In this document: one piece after another, positions 6,763 to 12,952 of the stretch
Position numbering within the stretch: position 1 is the stretch's first letter
How the letters are laid out: each line of letters opens with the position of its first letter
From: an uncultured Olegusella sp.
Lineage (GTDB): Bacteria > Actinomycetota > Coriobacteriia > Coriobacteriales > Atopobiaceae
Direction: 5' to 3'
Length of the DNA: 14,819 nt
NCBI RefSeq assembly: GCF_947253395.1
Contig: NZ_CAMXYY010000039.1
Coordinates: forward strand, 1 to 14,819
Notes under the pieces: generated by a model
The model's input: only the letters and a program-made list of their open reading frames with translations
What the model was told of the DNA's origin: nothing
Database searches by the model: none
Made by a program: the position numbers and the translations under genes

Positions 6763-8190
6763 TTAGTTTCCGCCACCTGCCGGGCGATATACCTCGACAA
6801 AGCGCGTTGAATTGGCAAGGAACGTAAGATCGACGGTGGTCAAAGGACCAGAACGGTTTTTAGCAATAATAAACTGCGTGACACCCCAATCTGGACGGTC
6901 ACCTCGCTCTGCTTCTTCTTGGGAAGTGGAACGGTCAAGCAGAATAACTATGTCAGCGTCCTGCTCAATAGCACCAGATTCGCGCAAGTCAGAAAGTTGT
7001 GGTCGTTTACCTGTACGTCCTTCAACAGTACGATTGAGCTGCGACAAGGCAATAACAGGGATGCGTAAGTCTTTTGCCATAACCTTGAGGCCACGACTCA
7101 TTTCGGAAACCTCAGTAGCACGGCTATCCGCACGCGTGCGTCCAGGTGGCGGTGAAACCAACTGTAAGTAGTCAAGGATTACTATGCCTTTTTCTTTGTC
7201 GTGCAAAAGGCGGCGAGCTTTGGCGCGAATCTCGGTGACCGTTGTACCTGCCGTATCGTCAATTTGCACATCAAGTTTTGAAAGCTGAGCGGTTGCTTCC
7301 AGCAGAGCCGCCCACTGATTGTCTTGGATACGTGCGCCACGGATATCTGAAAGCGGGATACCTGCCGTTGCCGAAAGTAAACGTTGGGCAATCTCTATTT
7401 TGCTCATCTCAAGCGAGAAAAAAACCACCGCGGCCCCGTTTTTTGCCGCATTAATGCAGAGATTAAGGGCAAACGACGTCTTACCAACACCAGGGCGAGC
7501 GCCAACAACAATCATCTGACCAGCACGCATACCCTGTAATGCCCTGTCGATATCGCGAAATCCCGTCTTGATACCAAAAGCTTCCTCATCGGCAGCAGCC
7601 ATTTCGCCAAGCTGTTCATAAAGCTCGCCCATTATCTGAGAAAGCGTTGCTGAGTTGTCGCGCACATCCTGACCAGTTACATCAAAGATTTGCTTCTCTG
7701 CATAATCAACAACATCACGAGAATCTTCGGGTGCATCAAATGCCATTGCCTGAATACGCGCTGAAGCAGAGATAAGACGTCGCAAAGTCGCGTCGCGCTT
7801 GAGCATCTCAACATGATGTTGCCAGCTAGCCAGTGCAAGAGAGTTTGATCCTAATTCCACCAAGTAAGAAGGACCACCAATTTTTTCAAGTTCACCAGCA
7901 CTTTTAAGATGATCTGCCAAAGAAATCGGGTCTACTGGCTCGCTGTGGTCAAACATCTCGGCCATGGAAATAAAGATCTGCTTGTTAGCATGCAGATAAA
8001 AATCATCGGGTTCTAGACTAATCAGACATTCCTGCAATACATTCTCAGAGAGAATCATTGCTGAGAGAACAGAGCGCTCTGCAGCAACATCTTGCGGCAT
8101 CGATACATCGCCTGGAAGCGCGGTAAGTGAAAAATCACGTTCGTTCTTGAGGCGGCGTCCCCAAGATTGTGTCTTTTCCCTCTCGGGCAC
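6763..8190 (-). CDS. dnaB: Replicative DNA helicase DnaB
   Basis: This 475-residue hexameric 5'-3' helicase unwinds DNA at the replication fork. The N-terminal primase-interacting domain spans about 31-175 (PQDVAAERSVLSAMILSE near 32-49). The RecA-like ATPase domain has Walker A ARPGVGKTS (231-239), FFSLEMSK (257-264), Walker B IVILDYLQL (336-344), LSQLNRTVEGR (382-392), DLRESGAIEQDAD (401-413) and the C-terminal KNRSGP (444-449). There is no intein and the length is normal. The start is a GTG with GAGAGGAG about 7 bases upstream. A 520-bp gap with a terminator separates it from rplI, so unlike in some relatives dnaB probably has its own promoter and leads the purA-degV-purD run. Confidence 0.98.
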   Translation of the reverse strand: MPEREKTQSWGRRLKNERDFSLTALPGDVSMPQDVAAERSVLSAMILSENVLQECLISLEPDDFYLHANKQIFISMAEMFDHSEPVDPISLADHLKSAGELEKIGGPSYLVELGSNSLALASWQHHVEMLKRDATLRRLISASARIQAMAFDAPEDSRDVVDYAEKQIFDVTGQDVRDNSATLSQIMGELYEQLGEMAAADEEAFGIKTGFRDIDRALQGMRAGQMIVVGARPGVGKTSFALNLCINAAKNGAAVVFFSLEMSKIEIAQRLLSATAGIPLSDIRGARIQDNQWAALLEATAQLSKLDVQIDDTAGTTVTEIRAKARRLLHDKEKGIVILDYLQLVSPPPGRTRADSRATEVSEMSRGLKVMAKDLRIPVIALSQLNRTVEGRTGKRPQLSDLRESGAIEQDADIVILLDRSTSQEEAERGDRPDWGVTQFIIAKNRSGPLTTVDLTFLANSTRFVEVYRPAGGGN

Positions 8191-8710
8191 GGTGTTCTCC
8201 TCTCAAACGTGATATCCGATAAACGCAAACGCAGCTGCACATAAATTTACAACTCAAACGCCTCATTGTCTGGGCAAAGCATAGTACCTCATGCGCTTAA
8301 GCTTTGCAGGGCCAAAAGTACACAAATAATGTTATCGATACTCTGATGTAGAAACTAATTATCCTCAAGCTGCAGTTTTGCAAGTTTTCTACGTTTTCAA
8401 CAATTTTTGGACGTATCGACGAACGGTGTTTTCAACATGAACAGAACTCTCATGGATATGCTCTGGTTACAAATCCAATCCAGCATTTTTGCATATCTCA
8501 CTCATTAAATTTCCTATTTGCGCAGGTAGATGAAATTAAATATTCATTTAAATAAAAAATCCCTCCATCCCGCAGGGGGTTGGAGGGATTTATACGAACG
8601 TTCGTTGCGTTTTGCATCTTTTTGAATTCTGGGTACTACCTGCAACTTTTGTTGAAATCTGCAGGTAATCCACTACGAACAAACAGACGCATAGTATGAT
8701 CCGATAAAAA
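8191..8710. other. 520-bp intergenic region, rplI to dnaB
   Basis: No convincing gene is present. Besides the rplI terminator it holds: a perfect 12-bp palindrome ACGAACGTTCGT (8594-8605); an 8-bp inverted repeat TACCTGCA/TGCAGGTA (8637-8644 and 8660-8667); and a 7-bp inverted repeat GCAAAGC/GCTTTGC (8274-8280 and 8301-8307), whose spacer includes TACTAT on the minus strand, a possible dnaB -10 box without a good -35. The dnaB promoter must lie here but I cannot place it firmly. Confidence 0.5.
8557..8591 (-). terminator. Rho-independent terminator after rplI
   Basis: An 11-bp perfect stem, AAATCCCTCCA (8557-8567) with TGGAGGGATTT (8581-8591), has a 13-base GC-rich loop that can pair further (CCC with GGG). 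Read on the minus strand the stem runs into TTTTTT. It ends the rpsF-ssb-rpsR-rplI transcript about 120 bp after the rplI stop. Confidence 0.9.
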
Positions 8711-9241
8711 CTACTCAGCGGCCTCTTCGCTCGCTTCGGTTTCTACCTCAGTCTCATCAGCTACCTCTTCGACAGGCTCCTCAACTGCTGCCTCAGCTTC
8801 AGGACCAACCTGAACGATAACCTTGGCATTGATCTCACGATAGAAATTGACCTCAACCTCGTGAGCTCCTGCGGTCTTAATGGTGCCGCCGCGACTAATG
8901 CGCTTACGATCAACCTCAACTGAGAGCTGGCTCTTGAGAGCCTCGACAATCTGAGCAGAGGTGACCGAACCAAAGAGCTGACCATCCTCGCCAATGCGAG
9001 CGTCAATGACAACTTTCTTGCCATTGAGTTGATCTTTCAGCGCGTTAGCGTCAGCAACACGCTTCTCCTCGCGCTTCGCGATATTGTGCCTACGCTCTTC
9101 AAGCTGTTTAATGTTGCCAGGGGTTGCGGGCTGGGCAATCTTGTTGGGGAACAGATAGTTCTCCGCATAGCCCTGGGCGACCTCAACGATGTCGCCTTCT
9201 CCGCCCTTGCCCCTGAGCTCACCCATAAGGATGACTTTCAT
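8711..9241 (-). CDS. rplI: 50S ribosomal protein L9
   Basis: L9 (176 residues) binds 23S rRNA and helps keep the reading frame. The N-terminal domain MKVILMGELRGKGGEGDIVEVAQGYAENYLFP (1-32) is canonical, followed by the long connecting helix (about 43-75, rich in Lys, Arg and Glu) and the C-terminal domain around DGQLFGSVTS (86-95). Beyond about residue 148 there is an extra tail of some 28 residues made mostly of Glu, Ala and Val, so the protein is longer than the usual 148-150. The ATG at 9241 is chosen because AAGGAG lies 8 bases upstream; the open frame extends to 9298 but that part overlaps the linker to rpsR. It is the last gene of the ribosomal block, 34 bp after rpsR. Confidence 0.97.
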   Translation of the reverse strand: MKVILMGELRGKGGEGDIVEVAQGYAENYLFPNKIAQPATPGNIKQLEERRHNIAKREEKRVADANALKDQLNGKKVVIDARIGEDGQLFGSVTSAQIVEALKSQLSVEVDRKRISRGGTIKTAGAHEVEVNFYREINAKVIVQVGPEAEAAVEEPVEEVADETEVETEASEEAAE

Positions 9242-9275
9242 GGGACGCTCCTTTTCGTTGAATGCTTCCGCCCGC

Positions 9276-9560
9276 TTAGCCGCGGTTGCGACCACCACGG
9301 TTGGAAACCACGGGCACAGCGTACGGGAGCAGAGCCATTACGCGGGCGCGCTTGATTGCCACCGCGATATCGTGCTGATGCTGCGTGCAAGCGCCCGTAA
9401 CGCGACGGGGCTTAATCTTGCCACGATCAGTCGTAAATTTACGGAGAAGCTGCGTGTCCTTATAGTCGATAAAATCGACGTTTTCCTTGCAGAACTGGCA
9501 GTACTTGCGGTGCATGGGGCGCTGCTCTTCGCGGCGCTGCCTCTGCCTCTGCTTTGCCAT
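9276..9560 (-). CDS. rpsR: 30S ribosomal protein S18, zinc-binding form
   Basis: S18 (94 residues) pairs with S6 on the platform of the small subunit. The core KDTQLLRKFTTDRGKIKPRRVTGAC (34-58) and the following helix to ARVMALLPY are typical. Cysteines C21 and C24 (CQFC) plus C58 and nearby His residues match the C+ zinc-binding version of S18, in contrast to the C- paralogue without them. The N-terminus is an Arg/Gln-rich stretch. The ATG at 9560 lies 20 bp after the ssb stop with AGAGGT upstream. Confidence 0.97.
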   Translation of the reverse strand: MAKQRQRQRREEQRPMHRKYCQFCKENVDFIDYKDTQLLRKFTTDRGKIKPRRVTGACTQHQHDIAVAIKRARVMALLPYAVPVVSNRGGRNRG

Positions 9561-9580
9561 TAGATACCTCTTTTCAATTC

Positions 9581-10093
9581 CTAGAACGGTATATCCTCGT
9601 CATAAACGTCGCTGGGAGGCGGCGTCTGGACGGGAGTCGTTTGGGGTGTAGCTGCGGGGGCAGCATAGCTAGCTTGGTTATGCGTCGGCTGAGGGGCCGA
9701 GTAATGCGGCGCTGGCTGAGATTGAGTTTGGGGCTGCTGTTGGTAGCCACCCTGTTGCTGAGTATTTTGGCGAGAGGAAAGAAATTCCAACTCGTCTACG
9801 ATAACTTCCAGCTTGCTGCGACGCTGTCCATTGGACTCCCAGGAGCTGTAACTAAGCCTGCCTTCAATTGCAACCTTCATACCCTTGTAGAGGTAGTTTG
9901 AAAGCGACTGGGCACGATTGCCAAACATAACGCAGTCGACAAAGTTGGCTTTATCTTCCCATTCGCCTTGTGCATTACGACGACGATCGTTGACAGCTAC
10001 GCCAAAGGTCAAAACCTGCGTGCCACTGTTTGTGCTACGCAGCTCAGGATCACGCGTTAAGTTGCCAGTAATAATTACCCTGTTAATGCTCAT
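9581..10093 (-). CDS. ssb: Single-stranded DNA-binding protein
   Basis: SSB (170 residues) coats single-stranded DNA in replication and repair. An OB fold fills residues 1-106 (INRVIITGNLTRDPELR near 3-19, then FVDCVMFGNRAQSLSNYLYKGMKVAIEGRL at 51-80). It is followed by a Gln/Pro/Ala-rich flexible linker (110-160) and the conserved acidic tip DEDIPF, which docks partner proteins. The ATG at 10093 follows GAGAGGTGGGA; a GTG three codons earlier overlaps that site and is rejected. Its position between rpsF and rpsR is the standard arrangement. Confidence 0.97.
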   Translation of the reverse strand: MSINRVIITGNLTRDPELRSTNSGTQVLTFGVAVNDRRRNAQGEWEDKANFVDCVMFGNRAQSLSNYLYKGMKVAIEGRLSYSSWESNGQRRSKLEVIVDELEFLSSRQNTQQQGGYQQQPQTQSQPAPHYSAPQPTHNQASYAAPAATPQTTPVQTPPPSDVYDEDIPF

Positions 10094-10144
10094 TGTTCCC
10101 ACCTCTCGTGCGAGTCTCCTCGTCCTTCCATATGTGGTCGATGT

Positions 10145-10438
10145 TTAGTCCTTGTCGGGACGACGCACGACCATGTGACGCTTCACGTTGTCATTAATAC
10201 GCAAAACTCGATCGAGCTCAGCAATCTGCGTGGGGTCAGCATGGAAATTAATAAGGATGTAATCGCCCTCGGTGAGGCCGTCGATCTCATAGGCGAGCTT
10301 GCGCTTGCCCCAGTCCTCGACGCTGTCAATCACGCCGCCGTCAGTAGTGACAGCCACCTCGATACGTTTCGAGACGCCTGCGCGAATCTCCTCAGTTGCT
10401 GTGGGATCGACAAAATACAGTAGTTCATAAGCCTTCAT
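10145..10438 (-). CDS. rpsF: 30S ribosomal protein S6
   Basis: S6 (97 residues) binds S18 and 16S rRNA on the 30S platform. It starts MKAYELLYFVDP and contains WGKRKLAYEIDGLTEGDYILINF (44-66) and the C-terminal LRINDNVKRHMVVRRPDKD. The ATG at 10438 follows a near-perfect ribosome binding site, AGGAGGTGA. The frame is open to 10582, but those 48 codons are the leader, not protein. It heads the rpsF-ssb-rpsR-rplI operon, 51 bp before ssb. Confidence 0.97.
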   Translation of the reverse strand: MKAYELLYFVDPTATEEIRAGVSKRIEVAVTTDGGVIDSVEDWGKRKLAYEIDGLTEGDYILINFHADPTQIAELDRVLRINDNVKRHMVVRRPDKD

Positions 10439-10462
10439 CTCTTCACCTCCTCTGGACATATG

Positions 10463-10491
10463 GCCTTGGCAAATGAAGGTGCAGCCAAGGC
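10463..10491 (-). promoter_or_regulatory. Leader hairpin of rpsF, possible autoregulation
   Basis: GCCTTGGC (10463-10470) and GCCAAGGC (10484-10491) make a perfect 8-bp stem with a 13-base loop, ending about 12 bases before the rpsF ribosome binding site. No T run follows, so it is not a terminator. rpsF leaders in many bacteria carry an S6:S18-binding RNA structure; the position fits, but I do not see the CCG bulge reported for that motif, so the identity is only suggested. Confidence 0.45.
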
Positions 10492-10509
10492 AGGAAAGGC
10501 TAAGGAATG

Positions 10510-10515
10510 ATACTA
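10510..10515 (-). promoter_or_regulatory. Possible extended -10 box for rpsF
   Basis: On the minus strand TGATAGTAT gives an extended -10 (TG, one base, TAGTAT). No good -35 lies 17 bp upstream. It is placed sensibly for a leader containing the hairpin at 10463-10491. Confidence 0.3.
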
Positions 10516-10763
10516 TCACAGCCCAAGTCGCTTTTATAGGACAAATTTCACAAAGAACATCCCACACCTTCCCCACATGCAAAAAATAAACCCATCAACT
10601 TGGATTTAGCTTGGATGGTCTCTGCCCTATAGCTGACTTAAACTGGCACGTTCTTTACCTTATGTGTGTTTATCCAGCTAGATTGCTATGTTTTGCAGCA
10701 CTAAATGTGACTCAGCCAATCTACTGGGGATAAAATACTTCTTCTTAATTTTTTACACTCATA

Positions 10764-10780
10764 AAAGCTTCATAAGCTTT
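10764..10780 (-). terminator. Weak possible terminator of the DUF4013-like gene
   Basis: A 7-bp stem AAAGCTT/AAGCTTT with a 3-base loop is followed on the minus strand only by a short T stretch. It lies about 60 bp past the stop of the membrane-protein gene. The stem is AT-rich and the T run poor. Confidence 0.25.
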
Positions 10781-10837
10781 AGCTCACAGCTGCCCTATAC
10801 CTTTAGCTATACCTTTGCGTTGTGAGCATTTCCCATG

Positions 10838-11653
10838 CTACTTTTTCTCTTCAAAAATCTTGTTGCTTTCCTGCCAGGTGGGTACATCAAACTGACGCAA
10901 CCAAAGTCCTGTTGCACACGTTTGAATCATCTGAAAAAACGAAAAGCCAAGACTACTAATAAAAGCTGCAATCGCACAAGGCAGAGCGTTTGCGGCGACA
11001 AGACGAAGTATGTCAGCTGCAGCGTACATAACATAGGAGGCGGTAAGATCTTGCAGCACATCGCTATATGCCAGCATAAGATAGCTATCGCTTAGTTGAC
11101 TTGCTATAAGGATCAAAATCGCCATCCATATAAGAGAAAGAATAAGACCAATTACCAGCTGAAGCACAATGTAAAGCCCGATAAGACGCAAGGCACCTTT
11201 GTGGTCTGCTTTAATTAACGACCAAATCCTTTTGATTTGCCATCCTGCCTTAAAGTCGTGATAGATGGTGGCATGTAATGCTGCAACAGGAACCAAAAAA
11301 GTCGCGATAAAACTCAAAAGTAGGCTAAAGGTATTGGCAACAGCCCCATCCTTAAGCACCGAAGCAAACAGCAGATTGAGCACGTATACCGAAATGCCCA
11401 CCCACAAAGCCCCGACAAAGGCACGCCAACCTGCAGAGATGCACTCGCCTACACGGACGTTCCGCTGCTTTGGTGCAGCATCTACTCCCCACGCAATCAA
11501 ACGAGCCCATTCAACGGCATAGCCATTACAACCTAAAGGCCCCGCAATAGGCACAAAATTTGCTGCTGCCATTACCAATACAGGCTTGATCCATCCACGA
11601 TCGTGGCGAAGTAATGCGAGTGACTTTTTGTAGTAGTGCCTTTCGTCTGCCAT
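10838..11653 (-). CDS. Polytopic membrane protein, DUF4013-like
   Basis: The 271-residue product has about five strongly hydrophobic regions (roughly 22-44, 76-99, 105-130, 155-185 and 213-245), so it sits in the cytoplasmic membrane. The start, with HDRGWIKPVLVMAAANFVPIAGPLGCNGYAVEWARLIAWG (17-56), resembles the N-terminus of DUF4013 proteins, whose function is unknown. I base this on general pattern only. The C-terminus ends in a charged tail, KIFEEKK. The ATG at 11653 follows AAGGAG by 6 bases. The gene lies directly behind the tRNA-Ser terminator on the same strand; the ribosome binding site is only about 15 bp beyond that terminator, so either some read-through or a promoter overlapping the tRNA is implied. 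Confidence 0.8.
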   Translation of the reverse strand: MADERHYYKKSLALLRHDRGWIKPVLVMAAANFVPIAGPLGCNGYAVEWARLIAWGVDAAPKQRNVRVGECISAGWRAFVGALWVGISVYVLNLLFASVLKDGAVANTFSLLLSFIATFLVPVAALHATIYHDFKAGWQIKRIWSLIKADHKGALRLIGLYIVLQLVIGLILSLIWMAILILIASQLSDSYLMLAYSDVLQDLTASYVMYAAADILRLVAANALPCAIAAFISSLGFSFFQMIQTCATGLWLRQFDVPTWQESNKIFEEKK

Positions 11654-11673
11654 TTCTTCTCCTTGGCTCGCAA

Positions 11674-11705
11674 ATAAAAAAGTCGGTCGCTACTGCGGCC
11701 GACTT
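11674..11705 (-). terminator. Rho-independent terminator of the tRNA-Ser pair
   Basis: An 11-bp stem, AAGTCGGTCGC (11680-11690) with GCGGCCGACTT (11695-11705), containing one G-T pair, has a four-base loop and runs into TTTTTTATTT on the minus strand. It lies 9 bp beyond the CCA end of tRNA-Ser(CGA). Confidence 0.85.
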
Positions 11706-11713
11706 GACTCATC

Positions 11714-11801
11714 TGGCGGAGAGGGTGAGATTCGAACTCACGTACCCCGAAGGGTAAACGGTTTTCGAGACCGCCGCATTCGGCCACTCTGCCACCTCTC
11801 C
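11714..11801 (-). tRNA. tRNA-Ser, anticodon CGA
   Basis: This 88-nt class II tRNA on the minus strand has acceptor GGAGAGG paired with CCTCTCC, discriminator G and an encoded CCA. The anticodon loop CTCGAAA shows CGA, reading the codon UCG. A long variable arm (TACCCTTCGGGGTA) and T loop GTTCGAATC are clear. It is the second of two serine tRNA genes in tandem. Confidence 0.95.
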
Positions 11802-11810
11802 AGATAGAGA

Positions 11811-11832
11811 CGTGGCACCCTCAGGTGCCACG
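11811..11832. other. Hairpin between the two tRNA-Ser genes
   Basis: CGTGGCACC (11811-11819) and GGTGCCACG (11824-11832) form a perfect 9-bp stem with a four-base loop. No T run follows on either strand. It sits in the 41-bp spacer of the tRNA pair and may be a processing signal of a joint precursor rather than a terminator. Confidence 0.6.
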
Positions 11833-11842
11833 AAGAATGCTC

Positions 11843-11933
11843 TGGCGGAGAGTCAGGGATTTGAACCCTGGAGACGCTTTAGGCGCCTACACGATTTCCA
11901 ATCGTGCTCCTTCGGCCACTCGGACAACTCTCC
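11843..11933 (-). tRNA. tRNA-Ser, anticodon GGA
   Basis: This 91-nt class II tRNA on the minus strand has acceptor GGAGAGT with ACTCTCC, discriminator G and an encoded CCA. The anticodon loop TTGGAAA within the stem CACGA/TCGTG shows GGA, reading UCC and UCU. The variable arm (TAGGCGCCTAAAGCGTCT) is long, as expected for serine tRNAs. It is the first gene of the tandem pair. Confidence 0.95.
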
Positions 11934-11951
11934 AGAAATTGTGCAACGGAA

Positions 11952-11957
11952 AGTATA
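11952..11957 (-). promoter_or_regulatory. Possible -10 box of the tRNA-Ser pair
   Basis: On the minus strand TATACT is preceded by TTG and lies 18 bp before the mature 5' end of tRNA-Ser(GGA). The hexamer is near consensus, but no good -35 is visible 17 bp upstream. Confidence 0.4.
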
Positions 11958-11977
11958 CAAGAAAGCGTTAGTCTGCG

Positions 11978-12006
11978 CTATCTGTATTTTTTATTTTTGC
12001 AGATAG
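11978..12006. other. Inverted repeat with T-rich spacer
   Basis: CTATCTG (11978-11984) and CAGATAG (12000-12006) flank a 15-base spacer that is almost all T on the plus strand. It lies upstream of the tRNA-Ser promoter region. It could be an operator or UP-like element; there is no direct evidence for either. Confidence 0.35.
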
Positions 12007-12177
12007 TTTGAGCAAAGCACAACAACGTCTTGAAAAACATAGGCTATCTTGTAGCTTTTCTTCCTTTGTGTTGCTACTTTATGAGCTTGATATCTCACAA
12101 GAAAAGTTTTGTTTCCCTTAGTATTTTTGTGACTAAGCCTGATAAAGTCTTGAGGCCAGATGTGAGGGGAGGCCGCA

Positions 12178-12945
12178 GTGCATAATTTTTTCTTTACACC
12201 TTATGGTGGCATGGATATCACGGGGTTGCCTTTGCCAACATGGCTTGATCTCTCTGCGGTTATCGTGGGTGCCCTTGCAGGTGTTTTCGCTGCACGTCAG
12301 CGCAAGCTTGATCTTGTAGGCTATGTCGGTCTCGCTATGATTTGCGGGCTTGGCGGAGGATTAATCCGTGACACTATCCTTCAAAAAGGAAGCGTCTACA
12401 TGATGGATTCTCCTTACGCTATCCCTATAGCAGTGCTGACTGGTTTGATTGGGTTTTTCTTCCCTGGGACTACCAAACGCTTTTCTCGCTTTTACGAATG
12501 GGTCGATATTATGTCGGTATCCCTCTTTGCGGTTGCCGGTGCTGACAAGGCAATCATGTTTCACACAAGCGGAGCTGCCGTTATCTTGTTGAGTACTATC
12601 ACAGCTGTAGGTGGCGGCATGCTACGTGATGTCTTTTTGGGGGAAGTACCTCAAATTTTCCGCCGCTCTAACCTCTATGCAATCTGCTCGGTTGTAGGAG
12701 GGGCGCTCTACTACAGCATGGTTTGTATGTTTGGGGTACGCAAACTCTGGGCATTGATTATTTGCGTCTTTATCATGGTTGCCATGCGCCGTTGGTCTCT
12801 CAAATATAACGTTTTATCCCCCGACCATGTTGACCTCAGTCCTCGGGCAAGCAAAGCTATTCGCGTGGTCTATACCGCTGCTAGCAATGAAGGGCGGCGT
12901 CGCGGTGAAACCATCATTAAAAAGCCCGGTAGTCATAGGCAGTAA
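12178..12945 (+). CDS. TRIC/UPF0126 family membrane channel protein
   Basis: The 255-residue membrane protein contains the duplicated UPF0126 (YicG/TRIC-like) module: LDLVGYVGLAMICGLGGGLIRD (44-65) in the first half and AVILLSTITAVGGGMLRD (134-151) in the second, each ending in the Gly-Gly-Gly plus Arg-Asp signature. Members form trimeric cation channels or small-molecule (for example glycine) permeases; which one applies here cannot be told. About seven hydrophobic segments lie between 23 and 204, and a basic tail of roughly 50 residues follows, longer than in many relatives. The start is a GTG behind GAGGGGAGG. It is the only confident plus-strand gene and its stop lies 7 bp from the stop of the convergent VanZ-like gene. 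Confidence 0.88.
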   Translation: MHNFFFTPYGGMDITGLPLPTWLDLSAVIVGALAGVFAARQRKLDLVGYVGLAMICGLGGGLIRDTILQKGSVYMMDSPYAIPIAVLTGLIGFFFPGTTKRFSRFYEWVDIMSVSLFAVAGADKAIMFHTSGAAVILLSTITAVGGGMLRDVFLGEVPQIFRRSNLYAICSVVGGALYYSMVCMFGVRKLWALIICVFIMVAMRRWSLKYNVLSPDHVDLSPRASKAIRVVYTAASNEGRRRGETIIKKPGSHRQ

Positions 12946-12952
12946 ATACGTG

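Larger units (their letters stand above)
10439..10837. other. 399-bp intergenic region upstream of rpsF
   Basis: No gene is supported. Apart from the rpsF leader it holds a 12-bp tandem repeat CTATACCTTT-AG/GC (10795-10818), an inverted repeat AAAGCTT/AAGCTTT (10764-10780), and two CTTGGAT copies 11 bp apart (10599 and 10610). The rest is AT-rich with no recognisable structure. Confidence 0.5.

Noticed and set aside
8437..8508. A 23-codon open frame, plus strand, in the dnaB upstream gap (starts MNRTLMDMLW)
   Set aside because: No ribosome binding site and no recognisable sequence; a frame this short is expected by chance.
8594..8605. LexA (SOS) box
   Set aside because: The half-sites CGAAC and GTTCG abut directly, lacking the four central bases of the actinobacterial consensus.
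11572..11787. Minus-strand frame of 71 codons
   Set aside because: It overlaps tRNA-Ser(CGA), its terminator and the start of the membrane-protein gene in another frame.
11812..12006. Plus-strand frame of 64 codons
   Set aside because: It runs antisense over tRNA-Ser(GGA), so it is an accident of the tRNA sequence.
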